64,000 bases of DNA from assembly GCA_019694515.1 (NCBI GenBank), contig JAIBBU010000008.1:1-64000 (forward strand), read 5' to 3'. Positions 38,108 through 46,432 of this stretch are shown here, in pieces (within the stretch, counting starts at the first letter, position 1; every line of letters starts with the position of its first letter). The DNA is from Oligoflexia bacterium (GTDB taxonomy: Bacteria; Bdellovibrionota_C; UBA2361; JBGSMV01). The notes under the pieces were generated by a model. The model was not told the DNA's origin. It saw nothing but the letters and a program-made list of their open reading frames with translations, and did no database searches. The position numbers and the translations under genes are program-made.

Positions 38108-40188
38108 GAATCACCTATAGAAACATAGCGTGCTACGGCGCGTTTGTTCTGCTTTTGGCGACACCGCTAAAGGCATTCGCATACATCGGGCCCGGTGCCG
38201 GTTTCGCCTTCCTAGGTTCCGGTTTTGTCTTTATCGCGGCAATCCTGATGGCCTTCGTGACGATTGCCTTTTGGCCCTTTATCTGGCTTTGGCGCCGGGT
38301 GCGCGGCAAGGTTATCAGCAAGCGCGCTCGTACCCGGCGTGTGATCGTAGTTGGTCTGGATGGTCTGGAGCCGACTCTAGCAGAGCGCTTCATGGAGGAG
38401 GGGCGGCTTCCCAACCTTAAGCGCCTCCGTGAGCAGGGCTCGTATTCACGGCTCGGTACCACTCTTCCAGCGCTCTCTCCCGTCGCCTGGTCAACTTTTC
38501 AGACCGGGGTGAATCCAGGCGCGCACAATATCTTTGATTTCCTGACCCGTGATAAGCGCGTGTGCATGCCCTTGCTGGCCTCCACCGAAAGCGTTTCAGG
38601 CGGAAAAACATTCAAGCTGGGACCGATCAAATTTAATTATGGGCACGACAGTGTGCGCATTACCAGAAAATCGGAGCCCTTTTGGAAGATCCTCGGGCGC
38701 TACGGGGTTTTCTCGAATGTGCTGAGGGTTCCGATCTCATACCCTCCAGAAAAATTTGAAGGGAATATTCTCTCGGCGATGTGTACTCCCGATCTGAAGG
38801 GGACCCAGGGGAGCTTTTCGCTTTTCACTACCAACGCCAAGCTTCTGGCCGAACGGAGTACCGGAGGGGAATTTGCGCTGCTTAATCGGCAGGGGTCGCT
38901 GCTGTGCGGAGCAGTTGATGGACCGCCTGATCCTAGCGGGAAGAGCAAATATTTAAGCTGTGCCTTCACGTTAGAACCTCAGCTAGAGGCCGGGTATGCA
39001 GTGTTGCGTACAGGCGGGCTATGCGTGCAGTTAAAGCCGAACGTTTTTTCTGATTGGGTTGAGCTTAAATTCCCCTTGGGCCGGAAGGAGATCCCCGGAA
39101 TCGCGAGATTTTGCCTGCGTGAATTGGGGGCCGAGACCACCCTGTACGTGTCGCCGGTCAATGTCAGTCCGGAGAAGCCCGCACTTCCGATATCGAGTCC
39201 CTTCCTTTTCTCGTCCTGGTTGGCCAAGCGCAACGGTCTATACGGCACCCTCGGGCTGATGGAGGACACCTGGGGGCGAAATGAACACGCGCTTGATGAT
39301 GCCCGGTTTCTGGAGCAGACCTATCTGACTCATGCAGAGCGCGAGAAGATGTTTTTCGATCTGCTGGCCCGCACTAGGGAAGGGGTGGCGGTATGTGTTT
39401 TTGACGCCTCGGACCGAATCCAGCATATGTTCTGGCGGTACCTTGATGATAGACATCCTTCGCCGCGCGAGCAGACTCCGGGGCTTGAACATACCATCCG
39501 CGAAATGTACGAGCGCATGGATCAGCTGGTGGGCAGGGTGATGGCCAAAGTTAATCCTGGTGACGTGCTCTTTGTTTTAAGCGATCACGGGTTTTCCTCA
39601 TTTAGACGGGGTGTGAATTTAAACACCTGGCTGATGCGCGAGGGATATTTAGTGCTCAAAGAGGGCAAAACCGTAGGGGCAGATTATCTGCAGGATGTGG
39701 ACTGGAGCCGCACGAGAGCCTATGCGCTTGGACTTAGCGGGCTATATATAAACAAGCGCGGACGCGAACGGATGGGGATCGTCGAAGAGCAGGCGGCGAC
39801 GGCGCTGAAGCTCGAAATTGCAAAAAAACTGGAGGGGCTGAAGGATCCCAAAGATGGCGCAGTCTCGATTCGCAAAGTACATGACAGCGCGCTTTGCTAC
39901 AAAGGGCTGTATGCCGACGAGGCACCCGATCTGATCGTGGGTTACAACCCGGGGTACCGGGTTTCGTGGGATTCGATTACCGGTACGGTCGAAGCGGAGG
40001 TTTTTAGCGATAACACGAAGGCCTGGAGTGGGGACCATCATGTGGATCCGGAGCTTATTCCTGGTGTGCTTTTCTCGAACCGCAAGCTTACTGCGGAGAG
40101 GCCGCACATCATTGACATGGCCCCCACGATGCTCGATCTTTTTGCGGTCCCAGTGCCCCGCCACATGGAAGGCAAAGTTTTAGTTTAG
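38104..40188 (+). CDS. Membrane-bound type I phosphodiesterase-like protein (alkaline phosphatase superfamily)
   Basis: A 694-residue protein. The N-terminal ~65 residues are hydrophobic (signal-like helix, AYIGPGAGFAFLGSG, long TM), then a basic stretch, then the catalytic domain: VIVVGLDGLEPTLAERF (D86), SPVAWSTFQTGVNPGAHN (S125 at the nucleophile position), FDASDRIQHMFWRY, LSDHGFSSFRRGVNLNTWL and WSGDHHVDPELIPGV. These are the metal and nucleophile regions of the nucleotide pyrophosphatase/iPGM-like branch. It is a clear paralog of the Tat-exported protein at 42,969-44,978. The start is TTG, overlapping the previous stop, so its synthesis probably depends on translation of the sulfatase-like gene. 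Confidence 0.88.
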   Translation: MRITYRNIACYGAFVLLLATPLKAFAYIGPGAGFAFLGSGFVFIAAILMAFVTIAFWPFIWLWRRVRGKVISKRARTRRVIVVGLDGLEPTLAERFMEEGRLPNLKRLREQGSYSRLGTTLPALSPVAWSTFQTGVNPGAHNIFDFLTRDKRVCMPLLASTESVSGGKTFKLGPIKFNYGHDSVRITRKSEPFWKILGRYGVFSNVLRVPISYPPEKFEGNILSAMCTPDLKGTQGSFSLFTTNAKLLAERSTGGEFALLNRQGSLLCGAVDGPPDPSGKSKYLSCAFTLEPQLEAGYAVLRTGGLCVQLKPNVFSDWVELKFPLGRKEIPGIARFCLRELGAETTLYVSPVNVSPEKPALPISSPFLFSSWLAKRNGLYGTLGLMEDTWGRNEHALDDARFLEQTYLTHAEREKMFFDLLARTREGVAVCVFDASDRIQHMFWRYLDDRHPSPREQTPGLEHTIREMYERMDQLVGRVMAKVNPGDVLFVLSDHGFSSFRRGVNLNTWLMREGYLVLKEGKTVGADYLQDVDWSRTRAYALGLSGLYINKRGRERMGIVEEQAATALKLEIAKKLEGLKDPKDGAVSIRKVHDSALCYKGLYADEAPDLIVGYNPGYRVSWDSITGTVEAEVFSDNTKAWSGDHHVDPELIPGVLFSNRKLTAERPHIIDMAPTMLDLFAVPVPRHMEGKVLV

Positions 40189-40213
40189 CCCTCTTTTTTG
40201 GAGGAGAGAGAAC

Positions 40214-40429
40214 ATGTTCAAACCAAAAGTTACCGTCACTAAAGAATTGATGAGCAAGATTACCGAGGCTGCCAAGATTGCAGGATGCTCCAATCTCGAG
40301 GAATTCGTTGAGCGCGCCTTGAACAAGGAGGCTGATCGCGTTTTGAGTCAGGGTCCTAAGCGCGAAATGTCGGCTGCTGAAGTGGAAGAGATCGCGGCTA
40401 AGATGAAAGGCTTGGGATACCTTGAGTAA
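40214..40429 (+). CDS. Small ribbon-helix-helix-like protein with LGYL tail
   Basis: A 71-residue protein with a strong ribosome site (GGAGGAGAG). Residues ~3-45 fit a ribbon-helix-helix pattern: a basic beta strand KPKVTVTKELMSKI, then helix, a turn AGCSNLEEF, and helix VERALNKEADRVL. The tail AAKMKGLGYLE matches the ends of two sulfatase-like proteins of this cluster. It may be a DNA-binding regulator, but the tail suggests a structural link to the enzymes. Its stop overlaps the start of the next gene. Confidence 0.8.
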   Translation: MFKPKVTVTKELMSKITEAAKIAGCSNLEEFVERALNKEADRVLSQGPKREMSAAEVEEIAAKMKGLGYLE

Positions 40430-41252
40430 GGCAATCGACTTAGTGCACAGCGCTGTTGGTTGGATCGTCGATCTGATGATTGCGCCGGTTCAGTCGCTGC
40501 CCGGATGGATCGGCCTGACGTTGGTGTCGGCTATCTGCGGGGTTGTACTTTTGTTTCTTTGGGGCAAGGTTTCGAGTCAGTCCGGTATCAAGCAGGTCAA
40601 GCGGGACATTGCGGCCAGCATGTATGAGGCGGTGCTTTTTCGGCGCGACATTCTGGTCTCGTTGAAGGCACAAGGGCGGCTCTTCGGTTACGCGGCTAAA
40701 TATTTCGGATATGCCGTACCGCCCTTAATTATATTGGCGATTCCGTGTGTGCTGATGCTGTCACAGCTGAACCTGCATTACGGTGTGCGTCCCCTGAAGA
40801 CCGGGGAGTCGGCAGTCTTGACTGTGGATGTTGAGAAGCTTCTCGATCCCAAGGGGGTGAAAGCGGAGCCTGGTGCGGGCTTGGAGCTGTCCCCGCCGGT
40901 GCGCTCGCCGAATCTGAATGAGGTCAGCTGGCGGGTGAGAGTGCTGGATGAAACCAAGCCGGTCACGCTGCGCATATTGGCGGCCAGTGCAAACCCGATC
41001 GATCTAGATCTGGCCGTGCACAATGCTGCACAGAAGGTTTATGCGCATTACTCTAAGTCCTGGCTCGAGTCTTTGATGTATCCAGCAGCGCAGGGGCTGC
41101 GGGCCGATCCCAATCTCAAGGGTATCTCCATAGACTATCCGGCGTCCGATCTGCGTCTTCCAGGGGTCCATCTGCACTGGTTGGTGGTGTTCTTCCTGGT
41201 GTCTTTGGCGAGCGGTTTAATTGCCTCCCGCTGGCTCAAAGTTCAAATTTAG
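40422..41252 (+). CDS. Three-TM membrane protein with beta-rich extracytoplasmic domain, unknown
   Basis: A 276-residue protein with TM1 at ~28-48, a basic helical stretch at ~50-88 (SGIKQVKRDIAASMYEAVLF), TM2 at ~96-114 and LNLHYGVRPLKTGESA after it. A ~120-residue beta-rich domain follows, then TM3 at ~250-270. The TM1-charged helix-TM2 and late-TM3 order recalls Oxa1/EMC3/DUF106-type insertases, but this is topology plus a faint pattern, not a recognised family. The start is TTG at 40422, overlapping the RHH-like gene by 8 bp. Confidence 0.8.
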   Translation: MSKAIDLVHSAVGWIVDLMIAPVQSLPGWIGLTLVSAICGVVLLFLWGKVSSQSGIKQVKRDIAASMYEAVLFRRDILVSLKAQGRLFGYAAKYFGYAVPPLIILAIPCVLMLSQLNLHYGVRPLKTGESAVLTVDVEKLLDPKGVKAEPGAGLELSPPVRSPNLNEVSWRVRVLDETKPVTLRILAASANPIDLDLAVHNAAQKVYAHYSKSWLESLMYPAAQGLRADPNLKGISIDYPASDLRLPGVHLHWLVVFFLVSLASGLIASRWLKVQI

Positions 41253-41354
41253 CCCAGTCCCCGATCTTGATCATACTCTCTCGGCTTGCGTCCTGATTCT
41301 TGGCCGCAAATAATATAGCCCTATATTCAATTTTATTTTGATACGAAGTCTTCC

Positions 41355-41972
41355 ATGAAGAAAATTCTACTGTCCTGCTTGTGCCTGTTTGTTTCCAGCG
41401 CTTGTGCCGGACGCCTGCATCACGCGCAGCCGCAAACCACCCCGCGCGAACCTGCGATGACCAAAGAGCAGATGATGGAAAAGATGATGAAGCTAAGCAC
41501 CCCGGGGCAGGAGCATACCGCGCTGCAGCCGTTGGTAGGGAGCTGGAACGTTGAAGTAAAGAGCTGGGAACAACCTGGTGGGAAGCCGCAGATCTCCAAG
41601 GGGCAGTCAACCAACAAATGGGTGCTCGGAAAACGCTTTGTGCAGGAGCAGTTCAACGGCAAGTTTATGGGGCAGCCGTTTCAGGGAGTCGGTATGTTGG
41701 GATTCGATAATGTGAAGCGCGAATATGTTTGGACCTGGTACGATTCTATGAGCACCGGCTATATGCAGAGCGCAGGCAATTTTACCCCGGGCGCTAAGAC
41801 TCTCGAGATGGAAGGGAAGTTTAGCTGTCCGATGACTGAGGAAGAGATGAGCACTCGGCTCGTTACCAACTTCGTTGATAAGAATCACCACACTTTTGAG
41901 ATGTACATGCGTAACCCCGAAGATGGCCATGAGTTCAAGACCATGGAGATCCATTACAAGCGAAAAGCCTAG
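41355..41972 (+). CDS. DUF1579 family secreted protein
   Basis: A 205-residue protein with a signal peptide (MKKILLSCLCLFVSSACAG; a cysteine at the end might be lipidated, but the lipobox is poor). A DUF1579-like domain follows: LQPLVGSWNVEVKSWEQPGG, STNKWVLGKRFVQEQFNG, GMLGFDNVKREYVWTWYDSM and FEMYMRNPEDGHEFKTMEI. Members form lipocalin-like beta barrels of unknown ligand. It sits in the middle of the phosphatase-superfamily cluster with a terminator after it. Confidence 0.88.
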   Translation: MKKILLSCLCLFVSSACAGRLHHAQPQTTPREPAMTKEQMMEKMMKLSTPGQEHTALQPLVGSWNVEVKSWEQPGGKPQISKGQSTNKWVLGKRFVQEQFNGKFMGQPFQGVGMLGFDNVKREYVWTWYDSMSTGYMQSAGNFTPGAKTLEMEGKFSCPMTEEEMSTRLVTNFVDKNHHTFEMYMRNPEDGHEFKTMEIHYKRKA

Positions 41973-41992
41973 AAAATAGAGCCTTTTCGAGA

Positions 41993-42034
41993 GAGGCGCG
42001 GCTGTTCCAGTTTCGGGGCAGCGCGCCTTTTTCT
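41993..42034 (+). terminator. Rho-independent terminator after the DUF1579 gene
   Basis: GGCGCGGCTG and CAGCGCGCC pair around a short loop with one bulged base, followed by a run of five T. It lies 20 bp after the stop codon. Confidence 0.75.
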
Positions 42035-42107
42035 TGGCGCCGAACGCGGCGCTGGAGCAGCTGCTCGGCTGGTGCAAGATTGTGTTCTGTGATAGCTTTT
42101 CGCTGCG

Positions 42108-42953
42108 ATGAAGAATAATCTTGTTTTTATAACTTTTGACAGCTGCCGTTACGATTCGTTTACTGCGGCCAAGACTCCTAACATCTCCAAGTTAGGTCCA
42201 ACTGATCGGCGTTTTTCTTACGCTAGCTGGACGGTGCCTTCTCATACTGTCTACATGCTGGGCGCTACTCCGCATACCAGTCCGAAAGGCGTCTTTGCCT
42301 CGGAGGTCTACAAGAAGGATTTTATCGCTTGGGGCGCGCGGCTGAATATTGAAGATATCTCTTTTAAGAAGTTCGTGCCGCGGCTATCGCTGCCGGCTTT
42401 TTTGCGGGAGCACGGGTACCGCACCAATGCGCTGGTCTCGATGCCGGTACTGAATCCCACCACAAATTTCAACCAGCACTTTGATCGCTTTCAGCTGATG
42501 AAGGAGCACAATAATTTTGACGCCATTTTAGATGAGCTTGAGTTCGACCAGGCTCAGCCGTCATTTTATCTCTTAAATATCGGGGAGACCCACTATCCCT
42601 ATACGGTGCCGGGAGAAAGCGGCGAACATCTGCCCAGAATTCATGGAGTGCATGGGGTTTTCAAGCACATGGATGATCTGATTTTGCAGGGTAAGACGGC
42701 CAGCGACATAGCGGATGAGGATAAATTTTTCGATATGAGCCAGATGGAGGAATTGCATCAGAAGCAGATTAAGAACGTGAGCTACTTGGATAAGCTTTTT
42801 GAAAAGCTTTACCAAAAAGCGCCGCGGAACACCCATTTCATCGTGACTTCTGATCACGGGGAGCTTTTTGGCGAAGATGATTATTTTGGCCACGGTCCAG
42901 TGATCCATGAGAAGGTCTTCGAGGTGTTTTTTGTCGAAGGCCGAATAGCCTAG
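42108..42953 (+). CDS. Short cytosolic sulfatase-like hydrolase (alkaline phosphatase superfamily)
   Basis: A 281-residue protein without signal peptide or TM helix. Metal and nucleophile regions are LVFITFDSCRYDSF, ASWTVPSHTVYMLG (Thr at the nucleophile position, His where sulfatases have Arg), NIGETHYPYTVPG and VTSDHGELFGEDDYFGHGP. It is shorter than the two other sulfatase-like proteins here and lacks their C-terminal subdomain and the LGYL tail. The substrate is unknown. Confidence 0.85.
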   Translation: MKNNLVFITFDSCRYDSFTAAKTPNISKLGPTDRRFSYASWTVPSHTVYMLGATPHTSPKGVFASEVYKKDFIAWGARLNIEDISFKKFVPRLSLPAFLREHGYRTNALVSMPVLNPTTNFNQHFDRFQLMKEHNNFDAILDELEFDQAQPSFYLLNIGETHYPYTVPGESGEHLPRIHGVHGVFKHMDDLILQGKTASDIADEDKFFDMSQMEELHQKQIKNVSYLDKLFEKLYQKAPRNTHFIVTSDHGELFGEDDYFGHGPVIHEKVFEVFFVEGRIA

Positions 42954-42968
42954 CCCCCGGAGGTCCTA

Positions 42969-44978
42969 ATGTCGAAAAGTATCGGGCGCCGCCAGTTTCT
43001 CAAGCAATCTGCGCTCGGTGTGTCGGCGTTGGCCTGCTCGGGATTGGGAGCTCCTTCGGGCCGCACAGCGCGCGCTCCCTATATCAAGAATTCAAAGATT
43101 GCCAACAAGGTTCTGGTTTTGGGAATGGACGGGCTCGATCCCAACCTTTTGAAACGTTTCATGGCCGAGGGCATCCTTCCGACCTTTTCCAAGTTCGTAC
43201 AGGGCAATCACTTCGGGGAGCTTCAAACCACCATGCCCCCGCAGAGTCCGGTAGCATGGTCAAGCTTTATTAGCGGTACGAATCCCGGCGGGCATGGGAT
43301 CTTCGACTTTATTCACCGTGATCCGGCCAAGTTTATCCCTTATTTGTCGACCTCGCGTTCTTTTCCTTCTAAGCGTTCGATCTCGGTGGGCCGGTGGTCG
43401 GTGCCGCTGGAGAGCGGACATGTTGAGCTGATGCGCAAGGGCCCGGCTTTTTGGCGTTACCTCGAGGATCGGGATATCGACTCCACGGTTTTTCAGATCC
43501 CCGGCAATTTTCCGGTAGTTGAGAGCGCAACGCGCCAAATGAGCGGCATGGGAACTCCTGATCTGCTGGGTGGATATGGAACCTGCTCGCTTTATACCGA
43601 TGCCCCCACAGAAAGCGGCAAACAGTTTGAAGGCGGGGTGATTGAAAAGGTTAAGGGCATCGACCACGTATACAAAGCGACGCTGCGAGGCCCATCGAAT
43701 CCCTTCATGGTTAAGCCGGAAAACGCTGCAATTGAGCTGCAGTTCACCCGTGATCCCTGGGAACCGGTGGTCAAGATTGGTATTCAGGACCGTCAGATTG
43801 TTTTGCGCGCGGGCGAATGGTCAGAGTGGGTGCCGCTTAGCTTCGAATTTGTGCCGCTTTTCTCCACTGTTTCCGGAATGGTGCGCTTCTTCGTGCGCGA
43901 TGTGCATCCGTATTTGCGGATCTACGCTTCGCCGGTAAATGTAGATCCTCAGGATGCGAGTCTGCCGATCTGCAGTCCGAGCGGGTATTCCCGCGACATC
44001 AGCGAAGCAATCGGCAGATTCCATACGCAGGGATTGCCGGCCGATACGAAGGCGCTATCTAACGGCATCCTCTCAGACGATGAATTCCTGCAGCAATCGA
44101 GTCTGATCTTGAACGAAAGCACCCGTGTCTATGAGCATCTGCTGAACGATTTTCGCGAAGGCTTTTTCTTCTTCTATTTCTCCAGCGTTGATCAAAATTG
44201 CCACATGCTGATGCGCAATATGGATCCGACGCACCCGCTCTATAATCCAAATGCGAGTCCCGAAGTGAAGGATGGCATCCGGCATTTTTATCGGGGGATG
44301 GATTACGCTTTGGCCCGGGCGCTCGAGCGGGTCGATAATTATACGACTTTAATGGTGCTCTCGGATCATGGATTTGCGCCATTTATCCGGGAATTCCATC
44401 TTAGTACCTGGTTGGTCGAAAATGGATTTACTACATTGACCTCGCCGCAGCGGCTGGGTGAGGGGGAGTTTTACCGTTACGTCGACTGGTCCAAGTCAAA
44501 AGCATACGCGCTTGGAATCAATGGTATCTACATCAACCAAAAGGGCCGGGAAAAGAACGGCTGGGTCGAGCCCGCCGAAGCTGACTCGATCAAGCAGGAG
44601 ATCATGGCGAAGCTTAGTACGGTTACCGATCCGCTGAACGGCCAGCGCGTGGTCCGAACTCCCTATGACTCACGCAAATTGTATAGCGGGCCGTTCGTTG
44701 ATTTTGCTCCCGATATTCAGGTCGGGTACGAGCGCGGCTACCGCGCCTCTGATGAAGCGATCTTAGGAAAGTTTCCGAAGGGCATTGTTGAGGATCGCAC
44801 CAACAAGTGGTCCTCCGATCACTGCATGGATCCCTCTACTGTGCCGGGGGTGTTCCTGTCCAATAAGCGCTGCCTGAGCGAGAGGCCCGCAATTTGGGAT
44901 ATGGCGCCTTCGATTTTAAAGGCCTTCGGAATCGAAACGCCCGCGGTCATGGACGGGAAGCCGGTGTTGGAGGTGTAG
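42969..44978 (+). CDS. Tat-exported type I phosphodiesterase-like protein (alkaline phosphatase superfamily)
   Basis: A 669-residue protein. The Tat signal is IGRRQFLKQSALGVSALAC, with the twin Arg and FLK. The domain begins VLVLGMDGLDPNLLKRF (D54), then SPVAWSSFISGTNPGGHG (S93 at the nucleophile position), SSVDQNCHMLM, LSDHGFAPFIREFHLSTWL and WSSDHCMDPSTVPGV. It aligns with the membrane-bound protein at 38,104-40,188 along its whole catalytic part. Tat export implies folding with bound cofactor, probably metal, before transport. CGGAGGT precedes the ATG. Confidence 0.9.
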   Translation: MSKSIGRRQFLKQSALGVSALACSGLGAPSGRTARAPYIKNSKIANKVLVLGMDGLDPNLLKRFMAEGILPTFSKFVQGNHFGELQTTMPPQSPVAWSSFISGTNPGGHGIFDFIHRDPAKFIPYLSTSRSFPSKRSISVGRWSVPLESGHVELMRKGPAFWRYLEDRDIDSTVFQIPGNFPVVESATRQMSGMGTPDLLGGYGTCSLYTDAPTESGKQFEGGVIEKVKGIDHVYKATLRGPSNPFMVKPENAAIELQFTRDPWEPVVKIGIQDRQIVLRAGEWSEWVPLSFEFVPLFSTVSGMVRFFVRDVHPYLRIYASPVNVDPQDASLPICSPSGYSRDISEAIGRFHTQGLPADTKALSNGILSDDEFLQQSSLILNESTRVYEHLLNDFREGFFFFYFSSVDQNCHMLMRNMDPTHPLYNPNASPEVKDGIRHFYRGMDYALARALERVDNYTTLMVLSDHGFAPFIREFHLSTWLVENGFTTLTSPQRLGEGEFYRYVDWSKSKAYALGINGIYINQKGREKNGWVEPAEADSIKQEIMAKLSTVTDPLNGQRVVRTPYDSRKLYSGPFVDFAPDIQVGYERGYRASDEAILGKFPKGIVEDRTNKWSSDHCMDPSTVPGVFLSNKRCLSERPAIWDMAPSILKAFGIETPAVMDGKPVLEV

Positions 44979-44994
44979 TCCGTAATTGATTCCG

Positions 44995-46332
44995 ATGAAG
45001 ACCCTAATCGTTTCTCTAATCGCCGCTGCGGCAGCACTTCTACCAACCTATCTCCGGGCCGATACTCGGCCGAACGTTGTGCTGATCATGATCGATACTC
45101 TGCGCGCCGATAAACTTGGCGTATACGGCTGTAAATTCAATACGTCGCCCGAGATTGATGCAATTGCTAAGCAGGGCGCCGTGTTCCGGCGGGCTATATC
45201 GCAGGCCCCCTGGACGCGCGCTTCTATTGCCTCGCTTTTGACCTCACAGTATCCGCGCAGCATCGGAGTGCTAAAGGAACAGTGGGACACCTTGCCTGCG
45301 GATGCCACTACTCTAGCAGAAGCCCTGAAAGGCGCCGGATATACTACGATCGGACTAACTGCAAACCCTCAAATCAATCGAACGTTTAATTTCCACCAGG
45401 GATTCGATCAGTACACCGACAGCGGCGTGATCTTTCGCTGGATGAAAAAGGAAGAGGGCAAGAAGAAATCTTCTAAACATGATCGCGTTGCCAGTGCGGC
45501 CGAGTTGCTGGGTGAGGCGCTCAAGCAGGCCGGCGCTGAGACCAAACGCCCGGTATATCTGCAGCTTCTCCTAATGGACGTGCATGCGCATGACAAAATG
45601 CGGCGCGAAGCAGTTGATCCTGATCTGGCTTCCGATCCGCGGCCCCGCTATTTACAAACGGTGCGAAATACCTCGCGCGAGGTGGGACCCTTTATTGCCA
45701 AGCTTGCGGCGCTGGAGAATTTTAAGAATACCCTTTTTGTCATCACCGCTGATCATGGCGAGGGTTTGGCAGACCATCCCTCCGTAGGGCAAAGCGCGCA
45801 TCATGGGAACCTGCTCTACGAATCGCAGCTGCATGTGCCGCTGATTCTCTTCAATCCGGCCGATAACGGTTTGCGGGGTCGGGTATTTGATGGAGATGTG
45901 CGGCTCTTGGAGCTGGTTCCGACGGTCTTGGGATATGTGGGAGCGGCGGTGCCTGCCGGTGTCGAAGGAAAAGATCTCAGCGCGATCCTGCACGGCATGG
46001 AAAAGATGCCGCTGCTGCCTGCCCCGATCTCCGAAACGCGCTGGCGCGATGTCGAGAAACTGGCAGTGTACTCGCCTGATTACGTCTACATTGAAAACCG
46101 AGATCACTGGAAGGGGGTCAATCCAAAAGAGTTGCAACGACGAGATCGTCCCCAAGATGGACTGAAGACCGACCTGTATGGCGGAGCTGATGATAAAGTT
46201 TCGGCCGAGCTACAGGCAGCGCTAAAAAAATGGGAAGATTCTCATCCCCTTAGAGCTGGCGCGGCACCGGATGAACAACATCAGCCGCTGCCCGAAGAGG
46301 TTGAACAGCTAAAGTCTCTGGGCTACCTCTAG
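44995..46332 (+). CDS. Exported sulfatase-like hydrolase, LGYL tail
   Basis: About 445 residues with a Sec signal peptide (LIVSLIAAAAALLPTYLRAD). Motifs are VVLIMIDTLRADKLGVYGC, APWTRASIASLLTS (Thr at the nucleophile position, no CxPxR), LQLLLMDVHAHDK, ITADHGEGLADHP and AHHGNLLYE. The protein ends EVEQLKSLGYL, nearly identical to the end of the 36,782 gene. ATG 44995 is taken; TTG 44986, nearer GGAGG, is possible. It forms a pair with the Tat-exported phosphodiesterase just upstream, mirroring the pair at 36.8-40.2 kb. Confidence 0.9.
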   Translation: MKTLIVSLIAAAAALLPTYLRADTRPNVVLIMIDTLRADKLGVYGCKFNTSPEIDAIAKQGAVFRRAISQAPWTRASIASLLTSQYPRSIGVLKEQWDTLPADATTLAEALKGAGYTTIGLTANPQINRTFNFHQGFDQYTDSGVIFRWMKKEEGKKKSSKHDRVASAAELLGEALKQAGAETKRPVYLQLLLMDVHAHDKMRREAVDPDLASDPRPRYLQTVRNTSREVGPFIAKLAALENFKNTLFVITADHGEGLADHPSVGQSAHHGNLLYESQLHVPLILFNPADNGLRGRVFDGDVRLLELVPTVLGYVGAAVPAGVEGKDLSAILHGMEKMPLLPAPISETRWRDVEKLAVYSPDYVYIENRDHWKGVNPKELQRRDRPQDGLKTDLYGGADDKVSAELQAALKKWEDSHPLRAGAAPDEQHQPLPEEVEQLKSLGYL

Positions 46333-46371
46333 CGCCTAAGAACGCAACCACAGAGCCTGTTCACCGGCGGC

Positions 46372-46396
46372 GTACCGCTGCAGTTAGCAGCGGTAC
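46372..46396. terminator. Hairpin between convergent genes
   Basis: A perfect 10-bp stem GTACCGCTGC / GCAGCGGTAC with a 5-base loop lies 40 bp after the sulfatase-like stop and 37 bp before the end of the minus-strand gene. There is no T run, so it may act as a bidirectional transcript end or stabiliser rather than a strict intrinsic terminator. Confidence 0.5.
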
Positions 46397-46432
46397 ACCC
46401 GGAGTAGAGTCACGCGCGTCCAAGTCCGCGCT

